Origin: a virus
Direction: 5' to 3' (one strand)
Virus record (IMG/VR): IMGVR_UViG_3300048924_000587
Span: 1 to 41,981 of that record
Length of the DNA stretch: 41,981 nucleotides
The notes under the pieces were generated by a model. That model did not search any database, was not told the DNA's origin, and was given only the letters and a program-made list of their open reading frames with translations. The position numbers and the translations under genes were made by a program. Positions 20,521 to 28,613 of this stretch are shown here, piece by piece; within the stretch, counting starts at the first letter, position 1, and the number at the start of each line of letters is the position of its first letter.

Positions 20521-22200
20521 ATGGACTGGAGTACCGCCTGTCCCGACTGGGCCGAACGCCTAGTTGCGGGGCAGTCGATCATTCCGCCGCCGATCTTCCC
20601 CGACGAAGCCGCTCGCGCGCTGGCGATCTTCAAGCAGTTGAAGGTTGTTGACTTGCCTGGCAAGCCGACGTTCGGCGAGTGCAGCGACGATTTCGTATTC
20701 GATTTCGTGGCTGCGATCTTCGGAGCCTACGACAGCGAGACCGGAAAGCAGCTGATCCGCGAGTTCTTCCTGCTTATCAGCAAGAAGAACACGAAGTCCA
20801 CGATCGCCGCAGGCATCATGCTGACGGCGGTTATCCTCTGCTGGCGGGACGACGAGGAGCACCTAATCCTCGCGCCGACGAAGGAAGTCGCGGACAACAG
20901 CTTCAAGCCTGCCGCCGGCATGGTGCGCGCTGACGAGGAACTCAGCGACCTGTTCCACGTCCAGGACCATATCCGGACCATTACGCGGCGGGATTCGAAG
21001 GCCTCTCTAAAGGTTGTCGCCGCCGATACAGATACGGTCTCCGGAAAGAAGTCGGGCAAGGTCCTGGTAGACGAGCACTGGCTCTTCGGAAAACGCGCCA
21101 ATGCCGAATCCATGTTCATGGAGGCCTTCGGCGGGCAGATATCGCGCGATGAGGGCTGGGTGATCCTGCTAAGCACGCAATCGGACGAACCCCCGGCTGG
21201 TGTTTTCCGGGAGAAGTTGCAGTACTACCGCGACGTTCGCGACGGCAAAATCGTCGACAAGAAGTCGCTCGGCGTGATCTACGAGTTCCCACCGGACATG
21301 GTGAAGGCAAAGGCCTACCTGGATCCGAAGAACTTCTATATCACCAACCCGAATATGGGACGCTCGGTCAGCGCCGAATGGCTGGACGACGAGCTGCGGA
21401 AGAACCTTCCCAAGACTGACGGAACGCTTCAGCAGTTCCTGGCAAAGCACCTCAACGTCGAGATCGGCCTCAACCTGCGGTCCGACCGCTGGGCTGGCGC
21501 AGACTTCTGGGAGCAGCAGGCTCGCCGCGAAGTCACTTTCGACTACCTGCTGGAATGGTCTGAGGTCATCGACTTCGGGGTCGATGGCGGTGGCCTGGAC
21601 GATCTACTCGGCGCCGGCGCCATCGGTCGGCACCGTGTAACCAAGGAATGGCTGGTCTGGACGCACGCCTGGGCGCATCCATCGGTGCTCGCTCGGCGAA
21701 CGGAGATCGCTCCGGCTCTGCGTGACTTCGCGCGGCAGGGCCACCTCACTCTGGTGACGCGAATCGGAGAGGACGTGGCCGAGCTGGCCACTTACGTGGC
21801 TCGAATCGAGAACGCCGGATTGTTGGACATGGTCGGCGTCGATCCCGCTGGGCTCGGCGGCGTTCTGGACGCTTTGGAGAATGAGGGCGTCCCGAAAGAC
21901 AAGATCGTTGGCGTCAGTCAAGGCTGGAAGCTCGGCGGTGCAATCAAGACGGTGGAGCGGAAACTGGCCGAGGGCACGATGATGCACGGCGGCCAGCCGA
22001 TGATGAACTGGTGCGTGGGCAACGCCCGGATCGTCGTCACCAGTAACGCGATCAACATCACGAAGCAGGCCAGTGGTACAGCAAAGATCGACCCGCTGAT
22101 GGCCGTGTTCAACGCTGCATCCCTCATGTCCCTGAACCCCGAGAGCAAATCGGGCATGGACGACTATCTAAACAGCGGCTTTTTCGGCCTCGTGGGTTAA
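20521..22200 (+). CDS. terL: Terminase large subunit
   Basis: A 559-residue DNA-packaging motor and nuclease. The ATPase domain has a deviant Walker A, LLISKKNTKST (about residues 83-93), and a Walker B strand with the catalytic acid (GKVLVDEHWLF, about 179-189). The nuclease domain begins near DFGVDGGGLDDL (about 343-354), with further acids in VGVDPAGLGG. Length and order fit the Terminase_1/HK97 family. It cuts concatemeric DNA and pumps it into proheads. Confidence 0.95.
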   Translation: MDWSTACPDWAERLVAGQSIIPPPIFPDEAARALAIFKQLKVVDLPGKPTFGECSDDFVFDFVAAIFGAYDSETGKQLIREFFLLISKKNTKSTIAAGIMLTAVILCWRDDEEHLILAPTKEVADNSFKPAAGMVRADEELSDLFHVQDHIRTITRRDSKASLKVVAADTDTVSGKKSGKVLVDEHWLFGKRANAESMFMEAFGGQISRDEGWVILLSTQSDEPPAGVFREKLQYYRDVRDGKIVDKKSLGVIYEFPPDMVKAKAYLDPKNFYITNPNMGRSVSAEWLDDELRKNLPKTDGTLQQFLAKHLNVEIGLNLRSDRWAGADFWEQQARREVTFDYLLEWSEVIDFGVDGGGLDDLLGAGAIGRHRVTKEWLVWTHAWAHPSVLARRTEIAPALRDFARQGHLTLVTRIGEDVAELATYVARIENAGLLDMVGVDPAGLGGVLDALENEGVPKDKIVGVSQGWKLGGAIKTVERKLAEGTMMHGGQPMMNWCVGNARIVVTSNAINITKQASGTAKIDPLMAVFNAASLMSLNPESKSGMDDYLNSGFFGLVG

Positions 22201-22202
22201 AT

Positions 22203-23429
22203 ATGGCGTCTCGCTGGTACAACCCGCTGTCCTGGCGCATGTTCGGGTACACCGACCCGGGCACCGGTAACTATGTCGAGGTCGACATGGAGATCGGCGG
22301 GAAACGGACGCGCTCTGGAGTGAAGATCACGCCGAAGCGGGCGATGACCATCGGAATCGTCTGGTCGTGCGTAAAAATCCTCGCTGAGTCGGCCTCGGGG
22401 CTTCCCCTCAAGGTCTACGACGACGCGACCGGTCGCCGAGAGCTCGTTCTGGAGCAGGGCGCGAAGAACAAGCGCATCATGCGCCTGCTTCGCAAGCCGA
22501 ACCCCTTCATGACGCGTCTGAATTTCCTCAAGGCCGTGATCGTCAACATGGCCCTGCAGGGCAACGCTTTCGCGATCATCGAGAGGAATGGGCAGGGCGA
22601 GTGGGTTGGTTTCATACCAGTGGGCACCGACTGCGTCGAGATCGACACGGATGGCGACCTCCTCTACTGGGTAACGCTCGACGGCAAGCGGTTTCCGGTA
22701 TCTCCGGAGAACATGCTGCACTTCAAGCTGTTCAGCGCTGACGGAATCATCGGGATGTCGCCGGTCGAGTACCAGGCGGAGACGATGGGCCTCGCGAAGG
22801 CCGGGCAGGACTGGTCCGCGCGCTTCATGCGCAAGGGAGGCTTCACCGGCGGCTACGTGATCTACGAACAGTTCCTCACGAAGCAGCAGCAAGCCCAGAT
22901 CATGGACAAGTTCCCCGATATTCGCGAAGGCGATGTCGAGGACATCGGCAAGATGGCCGTTCTGCAGGGCAACCCAAAGATTGTCCCGGCTGGCCTGAGC
23001 CAGAAGGACAGCCAGTTCATCGAATCGCAGCAGTTCCAGGAAGAGTCGCTCGCCGGCATCTGGGGCGTTCCGCTGTACCTGGCGAATCGCGCGAGCAAGA
23101 CCTCGATCATGGGGTCAAACCTCGAGCAGCAGACCAGCGGCTTCGTGACATTCGGGTTGAAGCCCTATCTCGACGCGATCGAAGACGAGTTCAACGACAA
23201 GCTCTTCTCGGCCTCGACCATGTTCGTCGAGTTCGTCGTGGAAGGGCTGCTGCGCGCCGACAGCGCTGCGCGAGCCCTCTACTACCAGGCTGCCCTGGGC
23301 GGCTCTGGCGGGTCTGGCTGGATGTCGATCAACGACGTCCGGATCAAAGAGAACCTCACGCGCCTCGATGGCGCGGAGTACGACAGCATCACCCGGTGGG
23401 AGATCCAGACCAATGCTAAGCAAGCTTGA
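22203..23429 (+). CDS. Portal protein, HK97 family
   Basis: A 408-residue portal subunit, the dodecameric ring through which DNA enters the head. Family patterns include WSCVKILAESASGLPLKVY, NMALQGNAFAIIERN and LAGIWGVPLYL. It starts 2 bases after terL stops. The last 17 bases overlap the prohead protease gene. Confidence 0.95.
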   Translation: MASRWYNPLSWRMFGYTDPGTGNYVEVDMEIGGKRTRSGVKITPKRAMTIGIVWSCVKILAESASGLPLKVYDDATGRRELVLEQGAKNKRIMRLLRKPNPFMTRLNFLKAVIVNMALQGNAFAIIERNGQGEWVGFIPVGTDCVEIDTDGDLLYWVTLDGKRFPVSPENMLHFKLFSADGIIGMSPVEYQAETMGLAKAGQDWSARFMRKGGFTGGYVIYEQFLTKQQQAQIMDKFPDIREGDVEDIGKMAVLQGNPKIVPAGLSQKDSQFIESQQFQEESLAGIWGVPLYLANRASKTSIMGSNLEQQTSGFVTFGLKPYLDAIEDEFNDKLFSASTMFVEFVVEGLLRADSAARALYYQAALGGSGGSGWMSINDVRIKENLTRLDGAEYDSITRWEIQTNAKQA

Positions 23430-24057
23430 GGTCCCGTTCGAGGTAAAGGCCGCGGACGACGCCGGCAATTTTGAGGGTTACGCGGCCGTCTTCAACAACG
23501 TGGATCTCGGCGACGATGTGATCCTGCCTGGCGCCTTCACTACGGTGAAGACGACACGTGCTGGGCGACTGAAGCTGGCCCTGTTCCATGACCTGACGAA
23601 GTTGGTTGGTTCGGCAGAGTTCAAGCAGGACGAGCATGGCCTCTTCATCAAGGGAAAGGTCAATACCAACGTCAGCTACGCGCGCGATGCGTACGAGCTG
23701 ATGAAAGACGGAACCCTGGACTCGATGTCCATCGGCTTCAACACCATCGAGGACGCGATCGAGACCCGTAACGGGCAGTCGGTGCGCGTCATCAAACAGG
23801 CCGAACTATGGGAGGCGTCCATCGTCCCGTTCGGCATGAATCCGGCGGCCCAGGTCACCAGCGTCAAGTCGGATATCAGGCTTTTCGAGGGCGCCCTCCG
23901 TGAGCGGATGGGCCTCTCGCAGAAGGAGGCGGCAGCAGTCGCCTCGCTCGGCTTTCCAGCGATCCACCGAGATGGTGACGACGCGGCCACGGTGACCGTG
24001 GAGGAGCTGAAGAAAATGCACCTCAACTTCCAATCCATCATCGGAGCAACGGCATGA
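23413..24057 (+). CDS. Prohead protease, HK97 family
   Basis: A 214-residue serine protease that matures the head. LALFHD provides the catalytic histidine and LDSMSIGF the serine, both standard motifs of the family. It opens MLSKLEVPFEVKAADDAGNFEGYAAVFNNVD, the usual start. The gene overlaps the portal gene in another frame and overlaps the capsid gene by 4 bases. Confidence 0.95.
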   Translation: MLSKLEVPFEVKAADDAGNFEGYAAVFNNVDLGDDVILPGAFTTVKTTRAGRLKLALFHDLTKLVGSAEFKQDEHGLFIKGKVNTNVSYARDAYELMKDGTLDSMSIGFNTIEDAIETRNGQSVRVIKQAELWEASIVPFGMNPAAQVTSVKSDIRLFEGALRERMGLSQKEAAAVASLGFPAIHRDGDDAATVTVEELKKMHLNFQSIIGATA

Positions 24058-25271
24058 CCACCGAAGTGAAAGACATTCGCGAATCCCTGGAGAAGCAGCT
24101 GAAGGAAGGCTTCTCCGGTCTCCAGCTCAAATATGACTCGGCCATCGGCGAGATCGAAAAGGGTAACAAGGTCACGGGCGACCTCAAGACCCAGATCGAG
24201 AACCAGAAGGGCGAGATCGAACGCGTCATCGAGCAGGTCCAGCAGCTCGAGGAGAAGGGCCTCAAGCTGCGCAACCCCGGCAATGAGCGGAAGAGCTTCA
24301 TCGACTTGGTCAAGGGTAACGACGACTACAAGGCCCTCAGCGAAAAGAAGCAGCAGAAGGCCGAGATCGAGTTCACCAAGGGCGACATGCTCTCGATGAT
24401 GGAGACCAAGCTGGTCACCAGTGCCGGCATCGTCGCTCCGAACTACGACCCGGTCATCCAGGACAAGCCGCGGCAGGAACTGCTGATTCGTGACCTGATC
24501 CCGAGCACGCCGGTGACCGGGAACTCGTACAGCTACTTCCGTGAGCTCCTGCACACCCGCGGTGCCGGCCCGGTTGCGGAAGGCGGCGCCAAGCCGACCA
24601 GCAATGTGACCTTCGAGCAGCACACCGACACCATCAAGAAGCTCGCTGTGTGGATGCCCGTTACCGACGAGGCGCTCGACGACGTGCCGCAGCTCCAGAG
24701 CTATCTGTGGGAGCTGCTCCGCTACGATCTGAAGCTCGAAGAGGAAGGCCAGCTCCTGAAGGGCGACGGCACGGGTAACAACCTCAACGGCGTCATGACG
24801 CAGGCGACCACGTTCGACCCGACGCTCAGCCGCGCGAACGACACCGCGATCGACACGGTCCGTCGTGCCATCTACCAGGTGCGTAAACAGTCCAAGCGCG
24901 CCGCGGATGCGGTCGTCATGTCCGACCTGGACTGGATGAACATCGAGCTGCAGAAGGACGGCGAGAACCGCTACTTGTTCGCCAACCTGCAGGGCCTCGT
25001 GACGCCGATCCTGTGGGGCCGCCCGGTTGTGGCGTCGGACAGCATGGACGAAGGCGATGGCGTCGACACCGGCGGCGAGTTCCTCGTCGGTTCGTTCGCC
25101 CAGGGCGCTCGGATCTACGACCGCATGGCCTACACGGTCAAGGTCGGCTGGATCAACGACGACTTCATCAAGAACCAGCGCGTTCTGCTGGTCGAGGAGC
25201 GCCTTGGCCTGGCCGTTCGCCGTACGTATGCCTTCGTGAAGGGCACCTTCGCCGTCCCCGCCGGCGGCTGA
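24054..25271 (+). CDS. Major capsid protein, HK97 fold
   Basis: A 405-residue coat protein. The first 100 residues are a coiled-coil delta domain (KDIRESLEKQLKEGF to QVQQLEEKG) that should be removed by the protease. The HK97 fold follows, with YSYFRELLHTRGAGPVAEGGAKP, WMPVTDEALDDVPQL and LLVEERLGLAVRRTYAFVKGTF at the end. Strong codon bias to C and G at third positions fits high expression. A stable hairpin follows the stop. Confidence 0.97.
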   Translation: MTTEVKDIRESLEKQLKEGFSGLQLKYDSAIGEIEKGNKVTGDLKTQIENQKGEIERVIEQVQQLEEKGLKLRNPGNERKSFIDLVKGNDDYKALSEKKQQKAEIEFTKGDMLSMMETKLVTSAGIVAPNYDPVIQDKPRQELLIRDLIPSTPVTGNSYSYFRELLHTRGAGPVAEGGAKPTSNVTFEQHTDTIKKLAVWMPVTDEALDDVPQLQSYLWELLRYDLKLEEEGQLLKGDGTGNNLNGVMTQATTFDPTLSRANDTAIDTVRRAIYQVRKQSKRAADAVVMSDLDWMNIELQKDGENRYLFANLQGLVTPILWGRPVVASDSMDEGDGVDTGGEFLVGSFAQGARIYDRMAYTVKVGWINDDFIKNQRVLLVEERLGLAVRRTYAFVKGTFAVPAGG

Positions 25272-25277
25272 TCTAAC

Positions 25278-25299
25278 GGGCGGGCCTTCGGGCCCGCCC
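25278..25299 (+). other. UUCG-capped hairpin behind the capsid gene
   Basis: GGGCGGGCC-TTCG-GGCCCGCCC, a perfect 9-bp GC stem with an extra-stable UUCG tetraloop. No T-run follows, so termination is unlikely to be efficient. It may protect the 3-prime end of the capsid mRNA or reduce expression of the genes after it. Confidence 0.6.
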
Positions 25300-25314
25300 C
25301 ACCAGGAGCGCGAC

Positions 25315-25533
25315 ATGAAGATCAAGGTGATTTGGGGTTTCAAGGGCGACCCGGGTAAGACCGGTACGACAGACGGGCGCGTGCTGGCTGGCCAGCAGCT
25401 CGACGTCGACGACGAATACGGCTACACGCTGGTCGGCAAGGGTTTGGCCGCCGAAGACGGTGGTGAAGCATCGAAGAGGGGCGCTAAGGCTCCTAAGTCC
25501 ACGAAGCCGGCCGAGCCGGACGAGAACAAGTGA
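25315..25533 (+). CDS. Small protein after the capsid gene
   Basis: A 72-residue protein with AGGAG upstream, opening MKIKVIWGFKGDPG. A beta-rich N-terminal half with DEYGYTLVGKGLA is followed by a Lys/Ala/Pro-rich tail. Proteins of this size follow the capsid gene in several HK97-type phages. A head decoration or connector role is only a guess. Confidence 0.7.
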   Translation: MKIKVIWGFKGDPGKTGTTDGRVLAGQQLDVDDEYGYTLVGKGLAAEDGGEASKRGAKAPKSTKPAEPDENK

Positions 25534-25841
25534 TGGCCCTCGCCCTCGATATCGCCACGGTGAAGGCCCAGCTGCGGCTGGATCCGGACGATACCGAGGA
25601 CGACCTCATTCAGCGCTACATCAGTGCCGCCACCGCGCACGTCGAGCAGCACTGCGACCGGACCATCGTCCAGGCGCCGGCTGACGACAGCGAGATGGCC
25701 CTCACGGACGACGTTTGGCAGGCGATTCTCCTGCTCGTCGGCCATTGGTATGCGAACCGCGAGGCCGTCGTTGTCGGTGTCGCTAATAGCCAGCTTCAGC
25801 TCGGCGTCGAACGTCTGCTTTGGTATCGGAAGAGGTTCTGA
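25533..25841 (+). CDS. Head-tail connector protein, gp6-like
   Basis: A 102-residue helical protein, MALALDIATVKAQLRLDPDDTEDDLIQRYISAATAHVE in outline (key pattern VKAQLRLD and DDLIQRYI), followed by VWQAILLLVGHWYANRE. This is the gp6 head-tail connector/DNA packaging family. The ATG overlaps the previous stop (TGATG); the GTG one codon upstream is an alternative. Confidence 0.88.
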   Translation: MALALDIATVKAQLRLDPDDTEDDLIQRYISAATAHVEQHCDRTIVQAPADDSEMALTDDVWQAILLLVGHWYANREAVVVGVANSQLQLGVERLLWYRKRF

Positions 25842-25843
25842 GG

Positions 25844-26185
25844 ATGCTACCCGCCGGCTCGCGCAACCGCCGCATCACGATTCAGAAGAGCACAAACGGA
25901 CACGATGGCGCTGGCCAGCCTATCAAAGTGTGGGTCAACGTCCTTCCGCCGGTGTGGGCAAACGTCAAGGGTCAGACCGGCCTCGGAACCATCGTTGGCG
26001 ACCAGGCTGGTGTGGCGACGTCAATCACGCGCTACAGCTTCCGGATCCGTTACCGCACCGGACTCGATGCGGGAATGCGTGTGCTCTTCGGAGGTGTCCC
26101 CTACGACATCACCTCTGTCCAGATGGACGAAGACCGCCGCGAGTGGACCGACCTGGTCTGTAACCGAGGAGCGAACGATGGCTGA
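25844..26185 (+). CDS. Head closure / head-tail adaptor protein
   Basis: A 113-residue beta-barrel protein with the adaptor pattern LPAGSRNRRITIQKSTNGHDGAGQ (key elements LPAGSRNRRITI and GAGQP) and RIRYRTGLDAGMRVLF then YDITSV. This is the family that closes the head after packaging and joins the tail (SPP1 gp16 / HK97 gp7 type). It starts 2 bases after the connector gene. Confidence 0.87.
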   Translation: MLPAGSRNRRITIQKSTNGHDGAGQPIKVWVNVLPPVWANVKGQTGLGTIVGDQAGVATSITRYSFRIRYRTGLDAGMRVLFGGVPYDITSVQMDEDRREWTDLVCNRGANDG

Positions 26186-26387
26186 GAAGGCCGGCTGGAT
26201 AGAGTTCGACTGCCCCTGTTGCCTCATCGATTTCGACTTCGTGGACGTCAGCGGCGAACCGCAGTGGCCGACCACGACATGCTTCGGTCAGCCGATCACT
26301 CATGCCCAGGCGGTGGAAGCCTGCCAGCACTACGACGCCGACTGCATCCCTACCGGAAAGACCCCGCCGGCGCACATCTATGGCTGA
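26178..26387 (+). CDS. Small cysteine-rich protein in the connector cluster
   Basis: A 69-residue protein with GAGGA before its ATG, overlapping both neighbours by 8 bases. It opens MAEKAGWIEFDCPCCLIDFDF with a CxCC cluster and has two more cysteines near QACQHYDADC-type positions (EACQHYDADC), so metal binding is possible. Not recognised. Its place between the adaptor and gp10-like genes suggests a virion or assembly role. Confidence 0.65.
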   Translation: MAEKAGWIEFDCPCCLIDFDFVDVSGEPQWPTTTCFGQPITHAQAVEACQHYDADCIPTGKTPPAHIYG

Positions 26388-26886
26388 CGGATTCGGCGCA
26401 AAGACCGACACGAAGAGCGCCTTCGCGGGGCTCGACCAACTGACAGGCCCGATCGCGACGAAGCTGGCCCGTTCGATGGGCGTTGCCAGCGGCACGGTGT
26501 ATCGCGACGAAGCAAAATTGCTCGCCCCGAAGGACGATGGCCTGCTGGCGAGTTCGATCTACCTTGCCTACAAGGAGAATCGGTCCAACGACGACAGCGT
26601 CACGTACTCCATCACGTGGAACGCAAAGAAGGCACCGCACGGCCACCTTCAGGAATTCGGACACTGGCAGACGCATGTGACCTACAAGGGTTCCGACGGC
26701 CACTGGTACACGCTTCCGAACGTTCCGTTGGCCCAGCCGCGGTGGGTGCCCGCGCATCCGTTCCTTCGTCCGGCCTTCGACGCGGCGCGGGATCGCGCAC
26801 AGCAAGCGGCAATCACGCGCGGTCGCGAGCGGCTTCCCGAGCTTCTCCGCGACGCCTACCAACCACCTGACGAAGACTTCGTATGA
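26380..26886 (+). CDS. HK97 gp10-like tail-completion protein
   Basis: A 168-residue protein with the gp10-type features: an N-terminal helical part (FAGLDQLTGPIATKLARSMG), LLAPKDDGLLASSIYLA, HGHLQEFG and VPAHPFLRPAFDAA near the C-terminus. Members act at the head-tail joint or tail end. It overlaps neighbours by 8 and 4 bases. Confidence 0.87.
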   Translation: MADGFGAKTDTKSAFAGLDQLTGPIATKLARSMGVASGTVYRDEAKLLAPKDDGLLASSIYLAYKENRSNDDSVTYSITWNAKKAPHGHLQEFGHWQTHVTYKGSDGHWYTLPNVPLAQPRWVPAHPFLRPAFDAARDRAQQAAITRGRERLPELLRDAYQPPDEDFV

Positions 26887-27239
26887 GCCTGGAAGAGAGC
26901 CTGTTCGCGCTACTCGGACCGCTCGTCGAAGGGCGCTGCACGCCGGATGTCACGGACGACAACCCCGCCTATCCGCTGATCGTCTACCAGGGTGCTGGTG
27001 GCCAGGCCATCGACTTCACCGACCAGACGCCTGCCGACAAGGACAACGCCAGAGTTCAGGTCTGGGTGTGGTGCCGCACCCGCCTGGAGGCGAGCGCGCT
27101 CTCGCGGCACGTGCGCGACGTTTTGCTCGCGAGCAGCCTGACCGTGAAGACCCTCGGCGCCGCCGTTCCCGACACCAACGCCGTCCTGAAGCTTTACGGG
27201 GCTCGCACCGATTTCAGCATCTGGTATCCGCGCACGTAG
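26883..27239 (+). CDS. Tail terminator/completion protein, DUF3168 family
   Basis: A 118-residue protein with the DUF3168 pattern SLEESLFALLGPLVEGRC, PLIVYQGAGGQ and ADKDNARVQVWVWCRT followed by a C-terminal RTDFSIWYP. It caps the tail tube and fits it to the head connector (lambda gpU-like). An intrinsic terminator follows 25 bases after the stop. Confidence 0.86.
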   Translation: MSLEESLFALLGPLVEGRCTPDVTDDNPAYPLIVYQGAGGQAIDFTDQTPADKDNARVQVWVWCRTRLEASALSRHVRDVLLASSLTVKTLGAAVPDTNAVLKLYGARTDFSIWYPRT

Positions 27240-27264
27240 CGGCGACCTGTCAGCAGCACCACCG

Positions 27265-27288
27265 GCCGCCGCAGGGCGGCTTTTTCTT
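27265..27288 (+). terminator. Intrinsic terminator before the tail tube gene
   Basis: GCCGCC-GCAG-GGCGGC followed by TTTTTCTT. A second small hairpin (CCGCC-GTTT-GGCGG) lies at 27291-27304. Antiterminated polymerase would read through; basal transcription would stop here, separating head and tail gene expression. Confidence 0.75.
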
Positions 27289-27340
27289 GCCCGCCGTTTG
27301 GCGGCGAACAAACCTACCGTCAAACTCAGAGGACTCACGC

Positions 27341-28003
27341 ATGAGCCTGAAATTCCCCAACGGCGCCGTCTTCGGTATCTCGACCGCGATCGCCGCCGCC
27401 ATCACCGCCACCGCTGTCTCGAACGCCAATCCGGCGGTGGCCACCGTCCCGACCGGATCCATCGACGAGGGCGATGTGCTCGTCCTTCTCTCGGACTGGG
27501 TTGACGCGAACAACACTGCCGTCGAGGCGGGCGATGTCACGGTCGGCGCGAGCGACACCGTGAAGTTGCTCGGGTTCGACGCGACGGATACGGACACCTT
27601 CGAAGCCGGCAAGGCGAACGCTCGCCTGGCGGTCGCATCCGGCTTCGTCGACTTCAGCCAGCAGGGCGAGGTGTCCACCAGTGGCGGCGATCAGCAGTTC
27701 TGGACCGGGCAGTTCCTCGAGGCCACCCGCCAGATCAGCGTGCCGACGGTGAAGAACGCGAAGACGTTCACGCTGCCGCTGTACTTCGACCCGAAGCTGC
27801 CGTGGTACGCGGCGGCCAAGGCCGCTGACCGCAAACGTGAGCCCATCGTGCTGCGCTGCAAGCTCCCCGGCGGCGACACGATCTATCGCTACGGCTACCT
27901 CTCTTTCGATGCCGACCCGACGATGGCTGCCAACACCCCGATGGGCAACACGGCGACCTTCTCGGCGCTGGGTGACTCCATCCTGGTGGAGGCTGACGCT
28001 TGA
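27341..28003 (+). CDS. Major tail tube protein
   Basis: A 220-residue tail protein, MSLKFPNGAVFGISTAIAAA at the start, rich in small residues and beta strands, with KLLGFDATDTDTFEAGKANARL and GQFLEATRQISVPT. The size, position between the terminator gene and the G/GT chaperone, and sequence pattern fit the lambda gpV-like tube protein family. GAGGA lies upstream. It overlaps the chaperone start by 4 bases. Confidence 0.87.
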   Translation: MSLKFPNGAVFGISTAIAAAITATAVSNANPAVATVPTGSIDEGDVLVLLSDWVDANNTAVEAGDVTVGASDTVKLLGFDATDTDTFEAGKANARLAVASGFVDFSQQGEVSTSGGDQQFWTGQFLEATRQISVPTVKNAKTFTLPLYFDPKLPWYAAAKAADRKREPIVLRCKLPGGDTIYRYGYLSFDADPTMAANTPMGNTATFSALGDSILVEADA

Positions 28004-28302
28004 GCCTGAAGAAGGGATCGGGCCCTAAAACCCTGCCGGCGACCCTGACCATCACCGGTCAGGGTTCGACGGACAAGCTCGATGTCACCTACCACAACCG
28101 GCGGCAGTCGGAAGTGATCGAACGTGCCCAGGGCGGCGGGTCGATGGGGGCCCTCGTTGTCTTCGTCGTGGAGTCGTGGGACACGGACTTCGATCTCACG
28201 GAAGAGGGCATCCAGGCGTTCGAGGACGAATACCCGGGCATCGTCGGGATCCTGATGGAGGGGTTCCACCAGGCACGCCGGAAGGAACTCGAAAAAAACT
28301 GA
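28000..28302 (+). CDS. Tail assembly chaperone, short form (G-like)
   Basis: A 100-residue protein from a TTG start that overlaps the tail tube stop; GGAGG lies 7 bases upstream and supports the rare start. Acidic C-terminal half (EEGIQAFEDEYPGIVGILMEG). The last sense codons are GAA AAA AAC before TGA, the slippery site for making the longer GT form. It guides tape measure and tube assembly. Confidence 0.85.
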   Translation: MSLKKGSGPKTLPATLTITGQGSTDKLDVTYHNRRQSEVIERAQGGGSMGALVVFVVESWDTDFDLTEEGIQAFEDEYPGIVGILMEGFHQARRKELEKN

Positions 28303-28610
28303 TCGCCGCCACTCGGGCGCTTTACTGGAAGCGCCCGAGCGAGGCGGAGCTCGCGGGTACCGGCCTGAAGCCGAAGCACTACATCGAGCCTGACGTGAGC
28401 GTTTGGCCCGAAACGTGGGATGCCATCCAGTTCTTCTACAAGGTCTGGTGCCAATGGCGCGTTGGCCAGGGCGGCGCCTACGCCCTCGATTACCTCGTCG
28501 TGTTCCACGAACTCGACCGCATGAACCTTCCCCCCGATCGCTACGACGAGATGCTCGCGCACCTGCGCGTCATCGAAGAGACGGCGCTCGAAGTCATCCA
28601 CAAGGGCTGA
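28000..28610 (+). CDS. Tail assembly chaperone, -1 frameshift fusion (GT-like)
   Basis: Slippage at A-AAA-AAC (28293-28299) joins the 100-residue short form to the -1 frame from 28299 to 28610 and gives a 203-residue protein. The added domain begins LIAATRALYWKRPSEAELAG and contains WPETWDAIQFFYKVWCQW and YALDYLVVFHELDRMN. It has no start codon or ribosome-binding site of its own, but it is clearly coding. The arrangement is that of lambda G-GT. Confidence 0.85.
28293..28347 (+). promoter_or_regulatory. Programmed -1 ribosomal frameshift signal
   Basis: The heptamer A AAA AAC in zero frame sits one codon before the stop TGA. Six bases downstream a long hairpin begins: CCGCC (28306-28310) pairs with GGCGG (28343-28347) and CTCGGGCGC (28312-28320) with GCGCCCGAG (28331-28339), loop of 10 bases. 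Slippery site, short spacer and stable stem are all present. Confidence 0.88.
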
Positions 28611-28613
28611 GCA

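Noticed and set aside
20521-22200. Unusual Walker A (SKKNTKST) in the large terminase as evidence of inactivation.
   Set aside because: Deviant Walker A motifs of this kind are normal in the terminase family, and the nuclease and Walker B acids are intact.
23676-25343. 555-residue minus-strand frame over the protease and capsid genes.
   Set aside because: Antisense shadow: the plus strand carries the clear HK97 protease and capsid genes with strong third-position GC bias that opens the opposite frame.
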